A DNA stretch of 64,000 bases. Source: Phoronis australis (lineage: Eukaryota; Phoronida; Phoronidae). The translations under genes and the position numbers were made by a program. The stretch covers positions 885,569-949,568 of the forward strand of contig NMRA01000092.1 of NCBI GenBank assembly GCA_002633005.1. The letters run 5' to 3'. The notes below the pieces were generated by a model. It was not told where the DNA came from. It saw nothing but the letters and a program-made list of their open reading frames with translations, and did no database searches. Shown in pieces: positions 24,457 through 37,600 of this stretch (its first letter is position 1; each line of letters begins with the position of its first letter).

Positions 24457-24974
24457 TTTAGTCAGTGTAATCAGCCAAATATCTTGGTAACAAAACTATG
24501 TAATTTAATGCAAGAAAAGTATATCATGTTTCCTGAAAACAACAACAAAACTTCGCATTTCATGTAGTCAGCCATGTAAAAGTTATTCATTTTTTATTTT
24601 CCGCAAAGTTGATGAAATCAATACTGCAGTTTTTCATTCTTTTCCGTAAATTCTTTGGGTCTTCTCTTATTTTGAATGATGGTTACAAATCAGAGTATGC
24701 TACTTAACTGTGTGTGTATCATTTTGATGACACTTGTATTATTTTTGTATCTTCTTTACACTCTCATTTTTTGTCAAAAATTAGTTGATCAATTATTGCA
24801 TCAGGTGATTCTTCGTTAACAAGTGATATTCTGAGTCCTCATCAAGGACCATTTTGAGAATTGAGTGATTAACTTTTGTGCCCGACTTGTAGCTCGAAAC
24901 TGATGTATTAATATGTGGGAGAGGAGACATTTTAAATGTGGAGATATTCCACTCACGCTAACAAGACTCCAGTT

Positions 24975-25007
24975 AATAAATTATTAACTGGTTTTGTTAT
25001 GAATAAA
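24975..25007 (+). terminator. Two AATAAA polyadenylation signals
   Basis: AATAAA occurs at 24975-24980 and 25002-25007, the first clustered signals after the stop at 23438. They are the likely 3' end signals of the J-domain gene. Cleavage is expected 10 to 30 bases further on. Confidence 0.45.
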
Positions 25008-25338
25008 TGCATGAAATCCATATGAAGTCGAAGTTATTTTTTGTGACGAAGATTTGTTTTAATTTTTTCAAGAAATATAAGCAGTAGCATGAATTAAGGG
25101 GGTTGTTAAAGCACGGGCCTTATGGCTCAAACAGTATTAAGATAGTAACATCGCCCAGTCAAAAATAGTTACATATGATCTGTTACAGGAGTTTCCTGTC
25201 CAGCAAATACCAACTGCTTATGAACTTGTCTATGAAACGTCAAGCATTGAAACAGTAGACATGTAAATGTGCCCTCAATGCTGAAGTCATTTTAGTGGAG
25301 CAGTGAAACTGGTTTGTGAACTTCGGTGCGCCTTCGCG

Positions 25339-25476
25339 ATGACTGACCTCGCAATCGTTCTTTTTCTTGTCTTGATACCATGTACTATCTTATTTATTGT
25401 AAACCACCATGAATCGCGGAAGTTCGAAGTAGTTCGTTTTTCGGCCGCTTGCTATCCTCCTGCAGGCAAAACCTGA
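25339..25476 (+). CDS. Possible 45-residue small ORF with hydrophobic N-terminus
   Basis: The ATG at 25339 opens a 45-codon frame ending in TGA at 25474-25476. Residues 4-21 are strongly hydrophobic (LAIVLFLVLIPCTILFIV), followed by a short polar, basic tail. It could be a micropeptide, the first exon of a gene, or chance. It starts about 330 bases after the presumed end of the J-domain gene. No family is recognised. Confidence 0.2.
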   Translation: MTDLAIVLFLVLIPCTILFIVNHHESRKFEVVRFSAACYPPAGKT

Positions 25477-26324
25477 AAGCATTTATTTGTATGAAGATTC
25501 GGGCCATTTCGCGTACAAGAGAAAATATCGGGAGAATGTGGTGAAGCTTCCACGCCTTTTGGGGGTGAAGTGGAATTAACTTGGTTCTCTTCAGATTTTA
25601 TAACTTTTCTCATAAATTACAGAAGTCCATGGTAATAAAGAATGGATGTCGAAATTTGAAGTTGGCAGCCACTTAGCTTTTGCCGCTGTAGTGTAGACTC
25701 GGGGGGGGGGGTCCTAGTACGCCTCGTCTTTCAAACAAGACAGTCCTTGATTGTTTACCAGTCGCTATTACAACGAACATGCCGCGGAAAATGGCGTACG
25801 TAATAAAATGTAGTTACATGTACACATACATTTACTACGGGGTTAATTTTTGACGATGTTAGATTCTCTATGACGTGAGAAAAAGAAAACGGTTATGAAA
25901 CCGCCTATCATTACAAAAAACAACAGGTTTAGATCAGCATTCGTGGTGAAATTGGTTTAAATTGGTTCCTTAGTGTTATTGGAGATGATATCAGGGATTC
26001 GAAAGATGTGGCAGTTCGTTATTGGTCGAGATCAGGCTATATGTCTTGGCTCCTCACAGCTTGCCGTGCGCCGATCGTGGTCTCAAAATACGGAATTACG
26101 AATTGGCAGTTTTTTTCTAAACCAAGAACTCAAGGCACTTCTCATCTGACTGAGGAATTAGTTGAGACTCACCGCTTCAAAACTGGTCCCGATTTGCTTG
26201 TAACTAGGTGAGAAGTTACTTCAAGGTTTGCGGAGAATTGACAGTTCGCTTTTCACACATTTGAGAATTTGCTCGGCGCGAAAACTTGACACGCCGCGAC
26301 GAAACAACGTGTAGAACGCGCTGG

Positions 26325-26565
26325 GCCCGGAGTCTTATCTTTATACTGGAATTCAAAAATATTTTTGACGTTTTCAGTTCTACATCTGTGGCGAACTCAA
26401 GATAAGTGTCTATTATTCCCCGTGTTTGAGTACTGGTTTTACGTGGGCGACCGTTTATTCCTGGTGTGAATGACCACAGCATTGAACCTTTAAGTTCGAG
26501 TCTGGCTCGAATTCAAATCTGTAGTTCTTAAATTTTAGAGCTCGAATGTACGAGTCATGAACGTG
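26325..26565. mobile_element. GCCCGG-ended MITE, partial copy
   Basis: It starts GCCCGGAGTCTTATCTTT and contains 'ggcgaactcaagataagtg', which is the reverse strand of sequence inside 26934-27333. The far end is lost at the start of the tandem array. It is rich in 'ctcgaa' words like its partner. Confidence 0.7.
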
Positions 26566-26567
26566 CG

Positions 26568-26933
26568 ACCATGGACTAGAAACATATGCGTACTGAAACT
26601 ACAGTGTTCTAGAAACACATGTGCGCACTGAAACCATGGTGTTCTAGAAACACGTATGCGTACTGAAACAATAGTGTTCTAGAAACACGTAGGCGTAATG
26701 AGACCATAGTGTTTCTAGAAACACATGTGCGTACTGAAACCACAGTGTTCTAGAAACATGTATGCTTACTGAAACCATGGTGTTCTAGAAACATGTATGT
26801 GTTCTGGAAACACGTACATGTATGCGTTCTGAAACCATATTGTTCTAGAAACACATATGCGTACTGAAACCATAGTGTTCTAGAAACACACATATGCGTA
26901 CTGAAGCCATAGTGTTCTGGAAACACGTACAGG
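26568..26933. repeat. Tandem array of about 35-bp units with TTCTAGAA dyads
   Basis: About ten units read approximately 'gcgtactgaaaccatagtg' then 'ttctagaaacacatat'. Most carry TTCTAGAA, the inverted nTTCnnGAAn arrangement of a heat-shock element. Further units appear at 27334-27395 beyond the inserted MITE. Any HSF binding is inference. Confidence 0.85.
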
Positions 26934-27333
26934 GCCCGGTATCTAATCTTTGTACTCGAAACGAACTCGAAACTATTTTTGGCAATTTCTCTGCTCCTTT
27001 TTGTGCGAACTTACGATAATTGGTTATCAGACTGTGCTCGAATACATTATAGTTTATGCATAGGAGTTTCTAGTTCAAGTTTGCCCTTGAAGACCCTTAT
27101 ATTCGTGCTACAAACTCGAGTAAAAACTCGAAATTTCGAGTTCAAATTCGAACTTATTGCTTTAATATTGGGTTTACAAAGTGTGAACTAAGGGCAATAA
27201 ATTATCTACGTAAGTTATTGTGTACTCGAGCATAGAATAATAGACACTTATCTTGAGTTCGCCCAAAAGTAGAGTAGAAAATGTCAAACCTAATTTCGAG
27301 TTCCATTTCGAGTAAAAAGATTGGAGACCGGGC
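26934..27333. mobile_element. GCCCGG-ended MITE, 400 bp, inserted in the tandem array
   Basis: The left end GCCCGGTATCTAATCTTTGT and the reverse of the right end GCCCGGTCTCCAATCTTTTT are terminal inverted repeats with TACTCGAAA further in. The 35-base array stops at its left border and resumes at its right border, so it inserted into an existing array. Confidence 0.8.
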
Positions 27334-27635
27334 ACATGTATGCGTTCTCAAACCATAGTGTTCTAGAAACACATGCGTACTGAAACCATAGTGTTCTTGC
27401 GCACATAATCTCAAAAAAACTGGGTCCCCGACTCCTGGTCTCTGAATTCCTGAAATCATCCTGAGTTTGACTAAGGAACATTTATCAATTTTATAGCGGT
27501 AGGTGGCATAAAACAAATGTTTTTGTGTTTGACGGTGGGTTTGCAGCACTTTAAAAAGTGCTGTAGATTGCAAAGTAAAGAGCATGAAAAGAAGGACCGT
27601 ATTACAGTTCTCTCGATATAATTGACGATGCTTAC

Positions 27636-28507
27636 CGGGTTGTGGGGCGTTGGCACTGGAAACATATAGTCGTTGTCAAAAATAAGAAAATCCACGGGAA
27701 CGTAAGCCAACCAGCGCTGCAATACACCATATGCATCGTCAGGAAGGAAAGGTTTTTGAAATAAAACATTAAAATAGTGAAAACCGTCGTATCGAACTGC
27801 TGGATTACCACAATTAAAGTTAGTAAATTTATGGAAAGTTGTTTCCAAGCCAGTCTTGAAATCTTGCATGGGATTCTTCATTTTACTTTCCTAAACTTCT
27901 GGCGAATTTTTAACGGTAGGGCACTGAGAGGAGCAGAGACCGTGTCAGTGGTCTACATTGCTTACCCCCACACCCCAAACGTAAACCGAAACCCCGCATT
28001 GGCCCAGTGCTACACTTACTCTTGGTCGTAGTAAACCGAGTCTTGTATAGACTTCCTTTGGCCTTAGAATAGATGGCGAGAAAGCGAATTTTACAACACC
28101 TTCATGATAATCTACTGCAGCTTCAACAGCAATTTATTTTCAAAATTAAGAGCGACAAAACTCTGAAGTGAAGTCGTCTGTTTTTGTTGGCGTTACGTCG
28201 CCACGATGAGGATTGAGAAGGAAAGAAAAGGTTCGTTGATCTTCACTGACGCCTAGTAAAGGATGCTTTTTGAAATTTTATCCGCCGAGAACAGATTTCG
28301 CATTCTTAGTCTCACGGTATCTAAGACTGTAATACAACTATGAATACAGTCATATGCCACGATACAGACTCCCCGTTTCTAGATAGAAAATGATTCAACA
28401 TTGGCGTACCTCACCTCGTTTGCGACGAAAGCTTTGTGAAACAAATATCCAGTTCCTAACAAGGTTACTCCCGCGACAGCGATAGACGCACACTCTTTCC
28501 AGACCAT
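27636..28507 (-). CDS. Unrecognised membrane-anchored protein, two 5' coding exons (3' part not found)
   Basis: Reading the minus strand, the ATG at 28507-28505 (context GCAAAATGG, a good Kozak match) opens a 31-codon exon 28507-28415 ending at a GTGAGG donor. Exon 27890-27636 (85 codons) follows after an AG acceptor and ends at a GTAAGC donor. Both joins are phase 0. Residues about 7-24 (ASIAVAGVTLLGTGYLF) form a signal-anchor or transmembrane helix. The second exon is globular-looking, rich in aromatic residues and Asn (FNCGNPAVRYDGFHYFN, WLAYVPVDFLIFDNDYMF). I do not recognise the family. A short last exon might start near 27449, but support is poor. The gene is tail-to-tail with the J-domain gene. 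Confidence 0.5.
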
Positions 28508-31500
28508 TTTGCCTTGACAACTTCGGTGGGTGAGGGATACTGGTATTACCAGAAACTTTACTCTTCATGCAAAATTCTACGTCGAAGAACGTCATCAATT
28601 GTTCAGATGTCGAAAATCGTTTTTCAAAGATCTTTTGTGACGTCGCTTTAAAAAGGGACGTCACCGTCAATTAAACGTAGCAAGCAGACGATATTGCCTT
28701 CGGACTTTGCTCCAGATTTCGAGCCCCTCAGAAACGAGTAGGTTTATCGCAGGCAGGTTCGTTTGCACACTAGATATAGTAAGACTTTTTAAAATGAGTG
28801 AAGGCGCAAAGTGCCGGGAAAAAAAGATGTGCCTTTGATAGACGGAAACCGCTTTCAGGAGAAATCACCAGAGAAGCCACTGCCATTCATCCTCAGTTAT
28901 GAATGATTAGAAACATATGGAAACTTGTTCATCGAATCGTTTCTTCAAACTATCATCTCTTCTGAATTAAAGAACTCTGAAATTTTACGCAAATAACAAT
29001 AAATTAAATTTACTTTCGAATCGTTTTTCTCAAACGATGAGCAAAATCGAAGACATTCCCCGTATAGAGACATACTAACAACTTGTCGAATTTCAGTCAC
29101 TCCGTCTAAATGGCCGTGGCGTGACCAGTTAGTTGTAGTAGTGAATGATTGAAGCGCTTAATATGTGCTTACTGTAATTTACATCGTTTACAGCGTACTG
29201 TCTCACGGTCTTTGCGAACAGGTTATCATCCAGAAATCACAATATTTTAAATTTAGATGTCAATTTCACAGTTTAAATTTCTATTGGATTATTTCTTTTT
29301 TTAAATATTGTTATAGTTTCCTTTTTATGCAAGTGCGATAGGTTGTAACCGAATAAATACTCCTATCACTGAATTGGACACAGTGCAACAATCAGCGGGC
29401 GCTGACTTAAATACTAAACGAACGCCTTCAATAACAGACAAGTTTATAGCACCATTCCTCAGTATAAAATGATATAAATTACTGGATCCGAGTTTGCCGC
29501 ATAAAACGGTTAAAATTCAAATTACATCGAACTAATGAAACGCACGATGATCGTTGATAAGGATGCAAAAATCCCCAAAGCCAAGAGTCTGCCTTCTCAA
29601 AAAAATAATCGAGTTCCCTGGATAAATCCGTGATTATTTTTCAAGAATGCAGCTTTGATGATCTCTTTGCACCAGAATCAAAAAATCGGTTTAATTTGAA
29701 TTTTAGCCACCTTCTCCAACTTCGGGTCCAGCAAGTTCAACAGAATGACAACTCAGTAAGGCAACACTTTATCATGCAGTTTAGAGGAGCAGTTTCAAAG
29801 ATACTTTAATTTCACTTGGTAAGAGCTTCGTCACTATGACGAAGTAGAATATCCTTTTTATTATTGATAAATTTAACAAACGGAATTTCTATTTTACGAC
29901 ATCTTGTGCGCTTAACACTAGTAGAGGAAGGTAGAATTGCCATTTTTAGGGGCATCTGAAATAAAGCTACACCTGGCACCCAATCTATAAGAGGTCCTAC
30001 CGCCTAAAAGCATCCAACAGTCACTATCAAATATTTCCCCCGAGGTCAGTCTCGGCATTTCCAAGGACAGTGTGTAAGTTTGGTTATGACCACAGCCATA
30101 TACCATAAAGGATACAGCCTAGGAAGCCCACTTGTTCAGATTAAAAGAGATGATTTGATCAGACAAGAGGATTAGAGTACTCTGGAAGTCAGGGGCGGAT
30201 CCAGGATTGTTTAAAATGGGGGGAGTTGGATCAAAGATTTTTCTAAAAAGAGGGTCCAAGTCAACAATTTGAAAATTCTAGATTTGATATCACTAAAATC
30301 AAGAGAAAAAGGGTGGGTCCAGACCCCTTTGACCCCCCAGGAACCAACGTGTCTGATCCTAGTAGTGTAGCCAAGTGGTCACCAGTGTTTTCTCACCCAA
30401 TTGACTTTCACTTGTAATCAAATGAAATGTTAAACCAGACAGTTCTTGGAGAATACCTTGCTGGGAAACATCTTCCAGGCAGAACTTACATGTGGTCAGT
30501 TGCATTAACTGATCAGAAGAGAACAGTGCCGACATTTTTAACCCCAAACAATGCATTGTTAATCCTGAACAAAGCAATGTGACAAACGGCAAAATATGTA
30601 GGCATTCAGTCGTGAGGACACCTACACGTAGCAATGATATACCTGGTGGTTTCAGGAACTGTTGAAAGCAACCAATAGCCACTTACCAAAATGCCACAAA
30701 TACTCTGATTAATCTGTGGCATTTAAACACAATGCTATGTGTGCAGGCACGATAAATCATTCCTTACCTTGACTCTGCTCACAGGGTGTTATCAGCCCTA
30801 CCTTTTGAAGGTTAATCGTACAATGCAATTTTCTACCTCCAGAGAAAAAGAGTTCATTGGGGAGTAGCTATAGTTTAACCAAGTACTTAAAAAGTGTCAC
30901 AGTTAACAATTATAAACAAACAAATAAAAACTATCTTGGCATAAGGTACACATCCCCATCATGGTACACCTTAAAATGAAAACTAAAGTACAACTCGTCA
31001 CTCATAAGCACTTTTGCAATGTAATCTCTCCCGTTATTTCATGCACACAAGTCACACAAAATCAAGCCACTGTGACATACAAGAAGTTAAAACTGTCACA
31101 TACATGAATGATGGCCACATAGTAATTAGAAGGCACTATGTAACCATTCTTCCCTAACTGACCCGACGATACCTTTGCATAGTTTCAATCAGCTAACTGC
31201 CAATGAAAACAGTGAAATACGAGGTGGATGGAAGATCAACTGGATATTTCTTATTTAGATAACTTGCAAACGACAGAAATGTTGAGGTTTTTGTAGGCTA
31301 AAATTTGTTATGCACTTGGACAGGAAAAAAATAAAATCAATTGAAAGCAATAAAAGAGCATCGTTTTTGACTGCCAAAAATCAGAAATGAAATGATGTTC
31401 TACAAAACCATCTAGGAAATCCACAGACAGTCACAATTATTACAACTTTTGAGTTCTTCTTTGTAACTCGTAAAATAAATTTGTTTTCAACTTTGGGAGG

Positions 31501-31617
31501 AACAAAACAAGATAGATTTGAAGCAAATACATGAATAAAATCAAAACTGGCTTTTTGACAATATTCGAACGAAAACTTTAGTCTTACACAATGACCCTCA
31601 GAAATCTATGCAGACGG
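28508..31617. other. Intergenic region; no gene seen
   Basis: About 3.1 kb between the start of the minus-strand membrane-protein gene and the end of DCAF10. It contains an element with a CAGGGGCGGATCCAGG terminus at 30190 and otherwise unremarkable AT-rich DNA. Open frames at 29918-30106 and 30359-30682 lack exon borders or recognisable similarity. The promoter of the 27636-28507 gene should lie just right of 28507. Confidence 0.5.
30190..30330. mobile_element. Fragment of a hAT-like element end
   Basis: It begins caggggcggatccaggattg and has a mirrored 'gaccccccaggaacc' near its other end. The interior differs from the 16347 and 53493 family. The right border is unclear. Confidence 0.5.
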
Positions 31618-34600
31618 TCACAACACAGGTGTGTGAAATGCCACTTTCCCATCCAAACACCCAGACACAAACAGCGCATGAGTTGGGGAATATTTGGTTG
31701 CCACACAGACATTGGAGTGACACACACTTGCCGTGACCTCATACATGGCTAACCCTATCCTCGACGGCTCCGGGGCGCAGTCACAAAGTTCCTGACACTG
31801 CGGATTGAATGCCAAAACGCGCACACCAAACCCAAATGGCGATATGACCAGCCGTCCATCACTGCTAAAGCAAAGCTCTTTAATGTAGCCATGACCAACA
31901 TTCGGCTCCTCAATACAATACAAAAGTCTCGGTCGATTTTCGACTCCATTAGTAACGCTTGTCTGATTGTCAGATGACGAGTGTTTTGGTAGTTCCGAGG
32001 TGATGGTATCTTCCTCAGAGCCATGATGCACATTAAACGCAACAAAATCATTATCTTCACTATCAGAGCTTGAGGACTCTGGCAAAGAGACGAGGCTTTC
32101 AAGAGGTGTATCATGAAGGTTACTGTCCTGACTGTACTGTTGATCATCATCTTGACTACTGTCAGTAGTCTCAGTAGGGGGTGATGTGCTCTCTATATTA
32201 GACCACTCAGGTGACTGTATGTCATGCACGCAAGTCCACTGGAATCAATCGCACACTAGAAAGTTAGACTGGTTGCACAATAAAAATACAAATAAGTATT
32301 TTAAACTACGCATTTCATTATGAGTTATTTTATGAGACAAGGTTGCTGCAGAAAGTAAGTATTTTACAAACAAATTTTCCCTTAGACACCTACTTTGAGA
32401 ACTATTAAAGAGAGACTCCGAGTTTCAAAGGAGGAGTGCGAACTAGTAGCAAAATCACCTAAGTAGTTGTGAGTGTATATTACCAGTGCAACACTTAAGA
32501 GCTTCAATAAGCCTAAGCAACTAGGTTATAAACTCAAAAGCATTATGTGAAAGATACTATCCAGTGTTTATCCCAATCAACGAACAGAAATCCTAAGAAC
32601 TAATGGTATAAACAGTGAATGTGACATCAGATTAAGAGAGCATTGTTATTCAAAATTCCTCTCATGCCGGGACTCAGCATACAGAGTACGTACTGTAGGC
32701 GATCCCGGGAGGACGGCACATAGTGTAAGGTGGGTATAGGAGGACATGTCACAGGAATGGTGTCCATTTTTGTAATTTCGATGATACGATGGTACCCAGT
32801 TTTCAGAATGTTGGAGTAAGAATCGGTCATAAGTTTCAGCCGCACAGTAGGCATAACTCTGCAACCTGTAGTTCTCACATGCACTGGCTTTGCTGGACTA
32901 TTTTGTCAAGCAAGATTTTACAGGAAATTTGGAATATTCTGCCTCCAGATGTTTAGGAAACATTCACATGACTATAAATATTCACAAACTCTAATTACAG
33001 AAATCTGCCTTTACAGAAAGCCACTCAAAAATTCACAACAGCAATACTCTGTTAAGTATCCTTTTGCAATCGCCTGGCTAGATGTCGTGTTGCGATTGTA
33101 TCAGTCACTGAAATGACACTCGGCATTCAGGTTCCCAAGCAAAACGTCACAAGTCTAGATGCTGCTGTAATTTGTTGAGTCAAGTTAACAATGGCGTTAT
33201 CTTAGGAGTGATTGTCAAAAAACAGAACAGCCAGCAAATATTGGGAACAGATTGCGTAAATAGACCTATTTTATGGTTATAGGCAGACGTATTATCGTTG
33301 GCTTCATTAGGCATTGCAACCGGCAAAGGTAAGGCTTGGAATCTCAAAAATGTAGACAAAATTATGCACCATCAAGTTTATATCCACACTGGTATGTCTG
33401 CAAACACTTACTTACAGATGGGTTACAAGTCTAGTATAAAGCACGATATAATGAACTTATGGGTGTGCATTTGAAGAGCTGCTATACATGGGTCACAATA
33501 TTCATTTTTGGATGGCAGCCCCCACTCAAATTTATCAGAATCTGCTATGTAGGAAAGATAGAACTGAATGTAACTTGTGAAATGTATATCCAAATACAAG
33601 CCTGAAATCTGTCAAAATGTGAGACTTAAGCTTTTAAGCACTGCAGTGCCACCTACCTCAGTTTCCTCATCACTACTAATGTTCCTAGAGAGGGCGCACC
33701 AACCTTGTGGATGAATCTGTCAATCAGGGATTGAAAATATGACAACCATTCCGTTCAAATTAACAATAATTCTGTTCACGTTTAGACACTCTGGAAAACA
33801 ATACACTATTAGGCTGTTTATGCATGGGTAGACAATCACTACTATTTATGAACATAGCCTGACCTGACTTTAATGTACACTCGCTAGAATTTCTGGTATA
33901 TCTCTCGGTACTCCGACGAGCAAGAATAGAACAGATCACCAAGAAATATTACATAATGATAAATAAAACGAAGAGTAAATTATGAAAGAGGTCATACCTC
34001 ACCTTTAGACAGAAACAGACAACACTAACAATGAATACAAACAGCCATGAAAACATGACAACTCATTGAAGATGAGACATAACCAGTCTTTTGATACAGC
34101 CGTCTTATGTAGCATTTTGTTATGTCTCTTGGTGATCTACTTTGTTCTTGATCATCAGAGGACAAGCAAATGTACCGGGAGTTTAAGCGAGTATCCATTA
34201 AAGTAACAAGCAGATAGCACTGCTGAATTCAAGAGATTTTGCATTCAAGAGAGGTTGCAGCAAAACTTTTTCAACTTTGAAGAACAGATATTGTCAAATA
34301 AAAGTAGTACGAACCTGTAATGAGGAAATCCTTTCTGCATCATTCTTTTCAGGGAAGTCTGTGATCAGTTCAACGTGGTTACGTTTGATGTTTGACCTGT
34401 GTTGAAACGAGAACCACTGTCTTAACGGCTCACTTGTCATCAGTTGCAGATAAAACATGTTGGGCTTGAAGCCCAGCAAGTCACGTGCTAAATGTTCAAG
34501 GTCAAGGTCATGAATGACCAGCAAGTAGCCATCGCAGGTTGCGATGACCAACTGGTTGGAGTCGGGGGTCAGCTTGGATCGCATCAGTCCCTGAGAGTGG

Positions 34601-37600
34601 AACACACGTTTGAATGTGGGTCGACCCTCGGCGTGATACCTGGAGGTGTAAGATGGTAAATGGGTAAATTCGGAAGATTTCATCTACGAAAAAACTTACT
34701 CAGTGGCAACCCTGATGGTCATTTTTCAAATGCATTGTGGGACAGTTGTTGGCTCGTAAACATCCGCTGACATCTGGAAACATGGAAATTTGTTTAAACC
34801 TAGGTTGCATCCTGTCGATGTAAGAATTTAAGCGAGTAAAGCTGGTCACATGACAGGCTTTGCTTGTAATGCTAATCAGATGACAGGTTTTCCTTGTAAC
34901 GCAGGGCGATATCCTGAAGTTGCACGTAATCATGCATTTTACTCGAGTTTCTTGATCATAGTGTGACCGGATAACACGTGCCTCGAAAATCTTTCGAGCA
35001 AAAGATTTTCTAAAAACTTATGTATTCACTCAATGCATTTGCAGCTCACTAATTGTTGTCTAGTCATTCTTGAACTGTAAAACCATGTTGCAGGGAATCT
35101 GGGTTTTCAACACGGCAAGCTCAAATCAAAAGTGCTGTTTTCCGTCATAATGCTAACACGTTTGCAAGTTTTCTGTGATGTCACCAGATGTTTGCAAGCC
35201 GACAACTGACCCACGATGCAATTGAAAAACCAAAAACAGAGCCATAGAAGAAATCATCTGACTTACAATGACTAAACCATGTTCAACTTACATTAAGTCC
35301 ATTTTGAAATTAATTAGAAGTGAACCACAGCAGACAGACTGAGATAACAATGGCACTATAAATTAAAGTAACATGAATTTAAAATAAATGACACTAAAAT
35401 TTACAAACTGCAAAATAATTGGTAATTCTTTTAGTCTTCTCAAGGTCAAAATAACAAGGCTTATAACCAAAAAGACTCTGGCCAATCAATTGTCTTATTA
35501 CTAAGTTTCAACTAAAATAATTGACTCAAAACTCCAACACTTTTGTTGCTTAAGACACGTGACCATACAAAACTGGCCAACAGATGTGCTGCATGGAACA
35601 CCGACAGTGAGGAATTATTTTAACTCACTTGTTTATGTCCCATGTGTAAATACTACCGTCAAAGCCAGAGGTCACTAGTAGGCCATCCTTGCTGGAGAAC
35701 TCGATGTTCTTCACCCAGTTGGAGTGTCCACGCAGAATATTCACACTGGTGTTCATAAATCTCGAGTCCCACAAGCGAACTGTGGTGTCATCTGAACATG
35801 TGGCAAACGTCCTGTTGTCAAGGAACCTGAAATCAAAGCGCTAAGTTCAAAACTACAATAGAAATATTCATTTATTAAAGTGGCATGTTGCACAGAACAA
35901 TACACATGATTCTTCACCACCAAACCGAACCTTGTAAGTCACTATATAGAGAAAATAAACATTGAAAAAATAGTATACAAATTTAAATATCGTGAATTTA
36001 ACAGGAATGTAAGCAAATTTTTTTCTTAAATGAACTGGACAAAAATATTGTAAATTTAATGATATCCAGATGCATCATCAATGCCTGTTTCTAACAATCA
36101 TCCATAATTTGTGAAGATATTGTTTAATATGTTATAACACTTTCATCTTTCTCATTGAAAAGTTTACACTGAATCTACAATTGAGCTACTTCTCTGATAT
36201 CCACAAAAAACAAGTTTTGATTCGTAAAATGGAGAGAATTTGTGTAATATACAATACTGGTCAAATTGAAAACGAGATTCGTTTTATGTGTCACTGCCCT
36301 GTCCTTGGTGATGTGTGCACAGAAATTTGCAGATGAATATGACAGATGATGCCACTGACAGTAGTCAATGGCAATGGTCTTTGTGAATTGAAAAGTTTGG
36401 CAACATCAACTGTGCTAAGACCTGAATTTTTATCATTGTAAAGTTGTAAATAAATATAAACTGCATTCTGAGGCCAAGGCCTACAAACTTAGAAACCGTC
36501 CCATTTATGGAAATCTGAGTTGTGTGGTTGGAGTGACTAATAGGCTCAACTAGGCTGGGCACTTAATATTTTTCTTGCGAATCTTATACCTATAACTGTT
36601 TGAATTAATTGTACTTGTCACTATAATAAATAAATACAACGAGAGCGCTCGGAGGAGCGACACTTGGCGGAATTAATCGAAAGACGACAATGGGGAGGAC
36701 GACGACAATCATGACGATCAAGGCGGCAATAATGAATAACACGGTAACATTCATGTGACTAGCGAAGAAATCAAATAGAGAGCATATAATGAACTACAAT
36801 AAAGAACAATAGATAGCGCAACATGACGGACGAGCCATGCTTTGTTCCCGCAATCCAAAATAGGTGGCACTATGTGACAGTCTGCAGAGCAAAGTTATGT
36901 TTACAATAGTATTTCGCCTGGAATTCCAGTCTACAGTACGACAGTGCTACCTGGGTCAGTCGGGGTCACAACTCTCTGTTAACTTGTGCAGACATAACCA
37001 AAACAAAGTGAACTGAAAGCCAGCCAGCTGCGTGCATACGTGACCGAAGGAACAACGGTATCCGAAAATCTCGAATAATTCAAAAAGTAGACGTCGTAGC
37101 GCAAAATGGAAATTGTCATCTGAAAGCCCGTTCAAAACTCTATCTCAAGTGGTAGTTTGTCAAGCACGATAACATTCATGTGACTAGCGAAGAAATCAAA
37201 TAGAGAGCATACAATCAACTACAATAAAGAACAATAGATGGCGCAACATGACGGACGAGCAATGCTTTACAGTAGGACAGTGCTGGCTGGGTCAGTCTGG
37301 GTCAACTAGGCATAACCAAAACAAAGTGAACTGAAAGCCAGCCACCTGCGCGCTTGCATAGGAACAACGGTATCCAAAAATCTTGAATAATTCAAAAAGT
37401 AGACGTCGTAGCGCAAAATGGAAAATATCTTCTGAAAGCCTGTTCAAATCTCTATCTAAAGTGGTAGTTTGGCAAAAATCCAAAAATTTTTCGAGAAAAT
37501 TGAAAATTTGCCGTTTTTTTGAAATTCAAAGTCAAATAACTCGAAAACGGTAAGTCTGAGAAATACGCTCTCGCAGACTTTTTGAAAGGCCATACTTCAA

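Larger units (their letters stand above)
23439..25007 (+). other. Probable 3' UTR of the J-domain gene
   Basis: About 1.57 kb follows the stop codon without a plausible coding exon and ends in two AATAAA signals at 24975-24980 and 25002-25007. It carries two short tandem repeats (24218-24312 and 24404-24456). The extent is inferred from the polyadenylation signals. Confidence 0.5.
25008..27635. other. Intergenic region between converging genes; mostly repeats
   Basis: Apart from the small ORF at 25339-25476, no gene is supported. It contains a 12-base G run near 25699, two copies of a GCCCGG-ended element (26325-26565 and 26934-27333), and a tandem array of about 35-base units with TTCTAGAA dyads (26568-26933, resuming at 27334). 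The next exon of the minus-strand gene at 27636-28507 may lie here but was not identified. Confidence 0.6.

Noticed and set aside
27471-27881. 136-residue minus-strand frame taken as one intronless gene
   Set aside because: A strong GTAAGC donor at 27635 and the in-phase signal-anchor exon upstream suggest it is exon 2 of a spliced gene, and the part below 27636 looks like intron.
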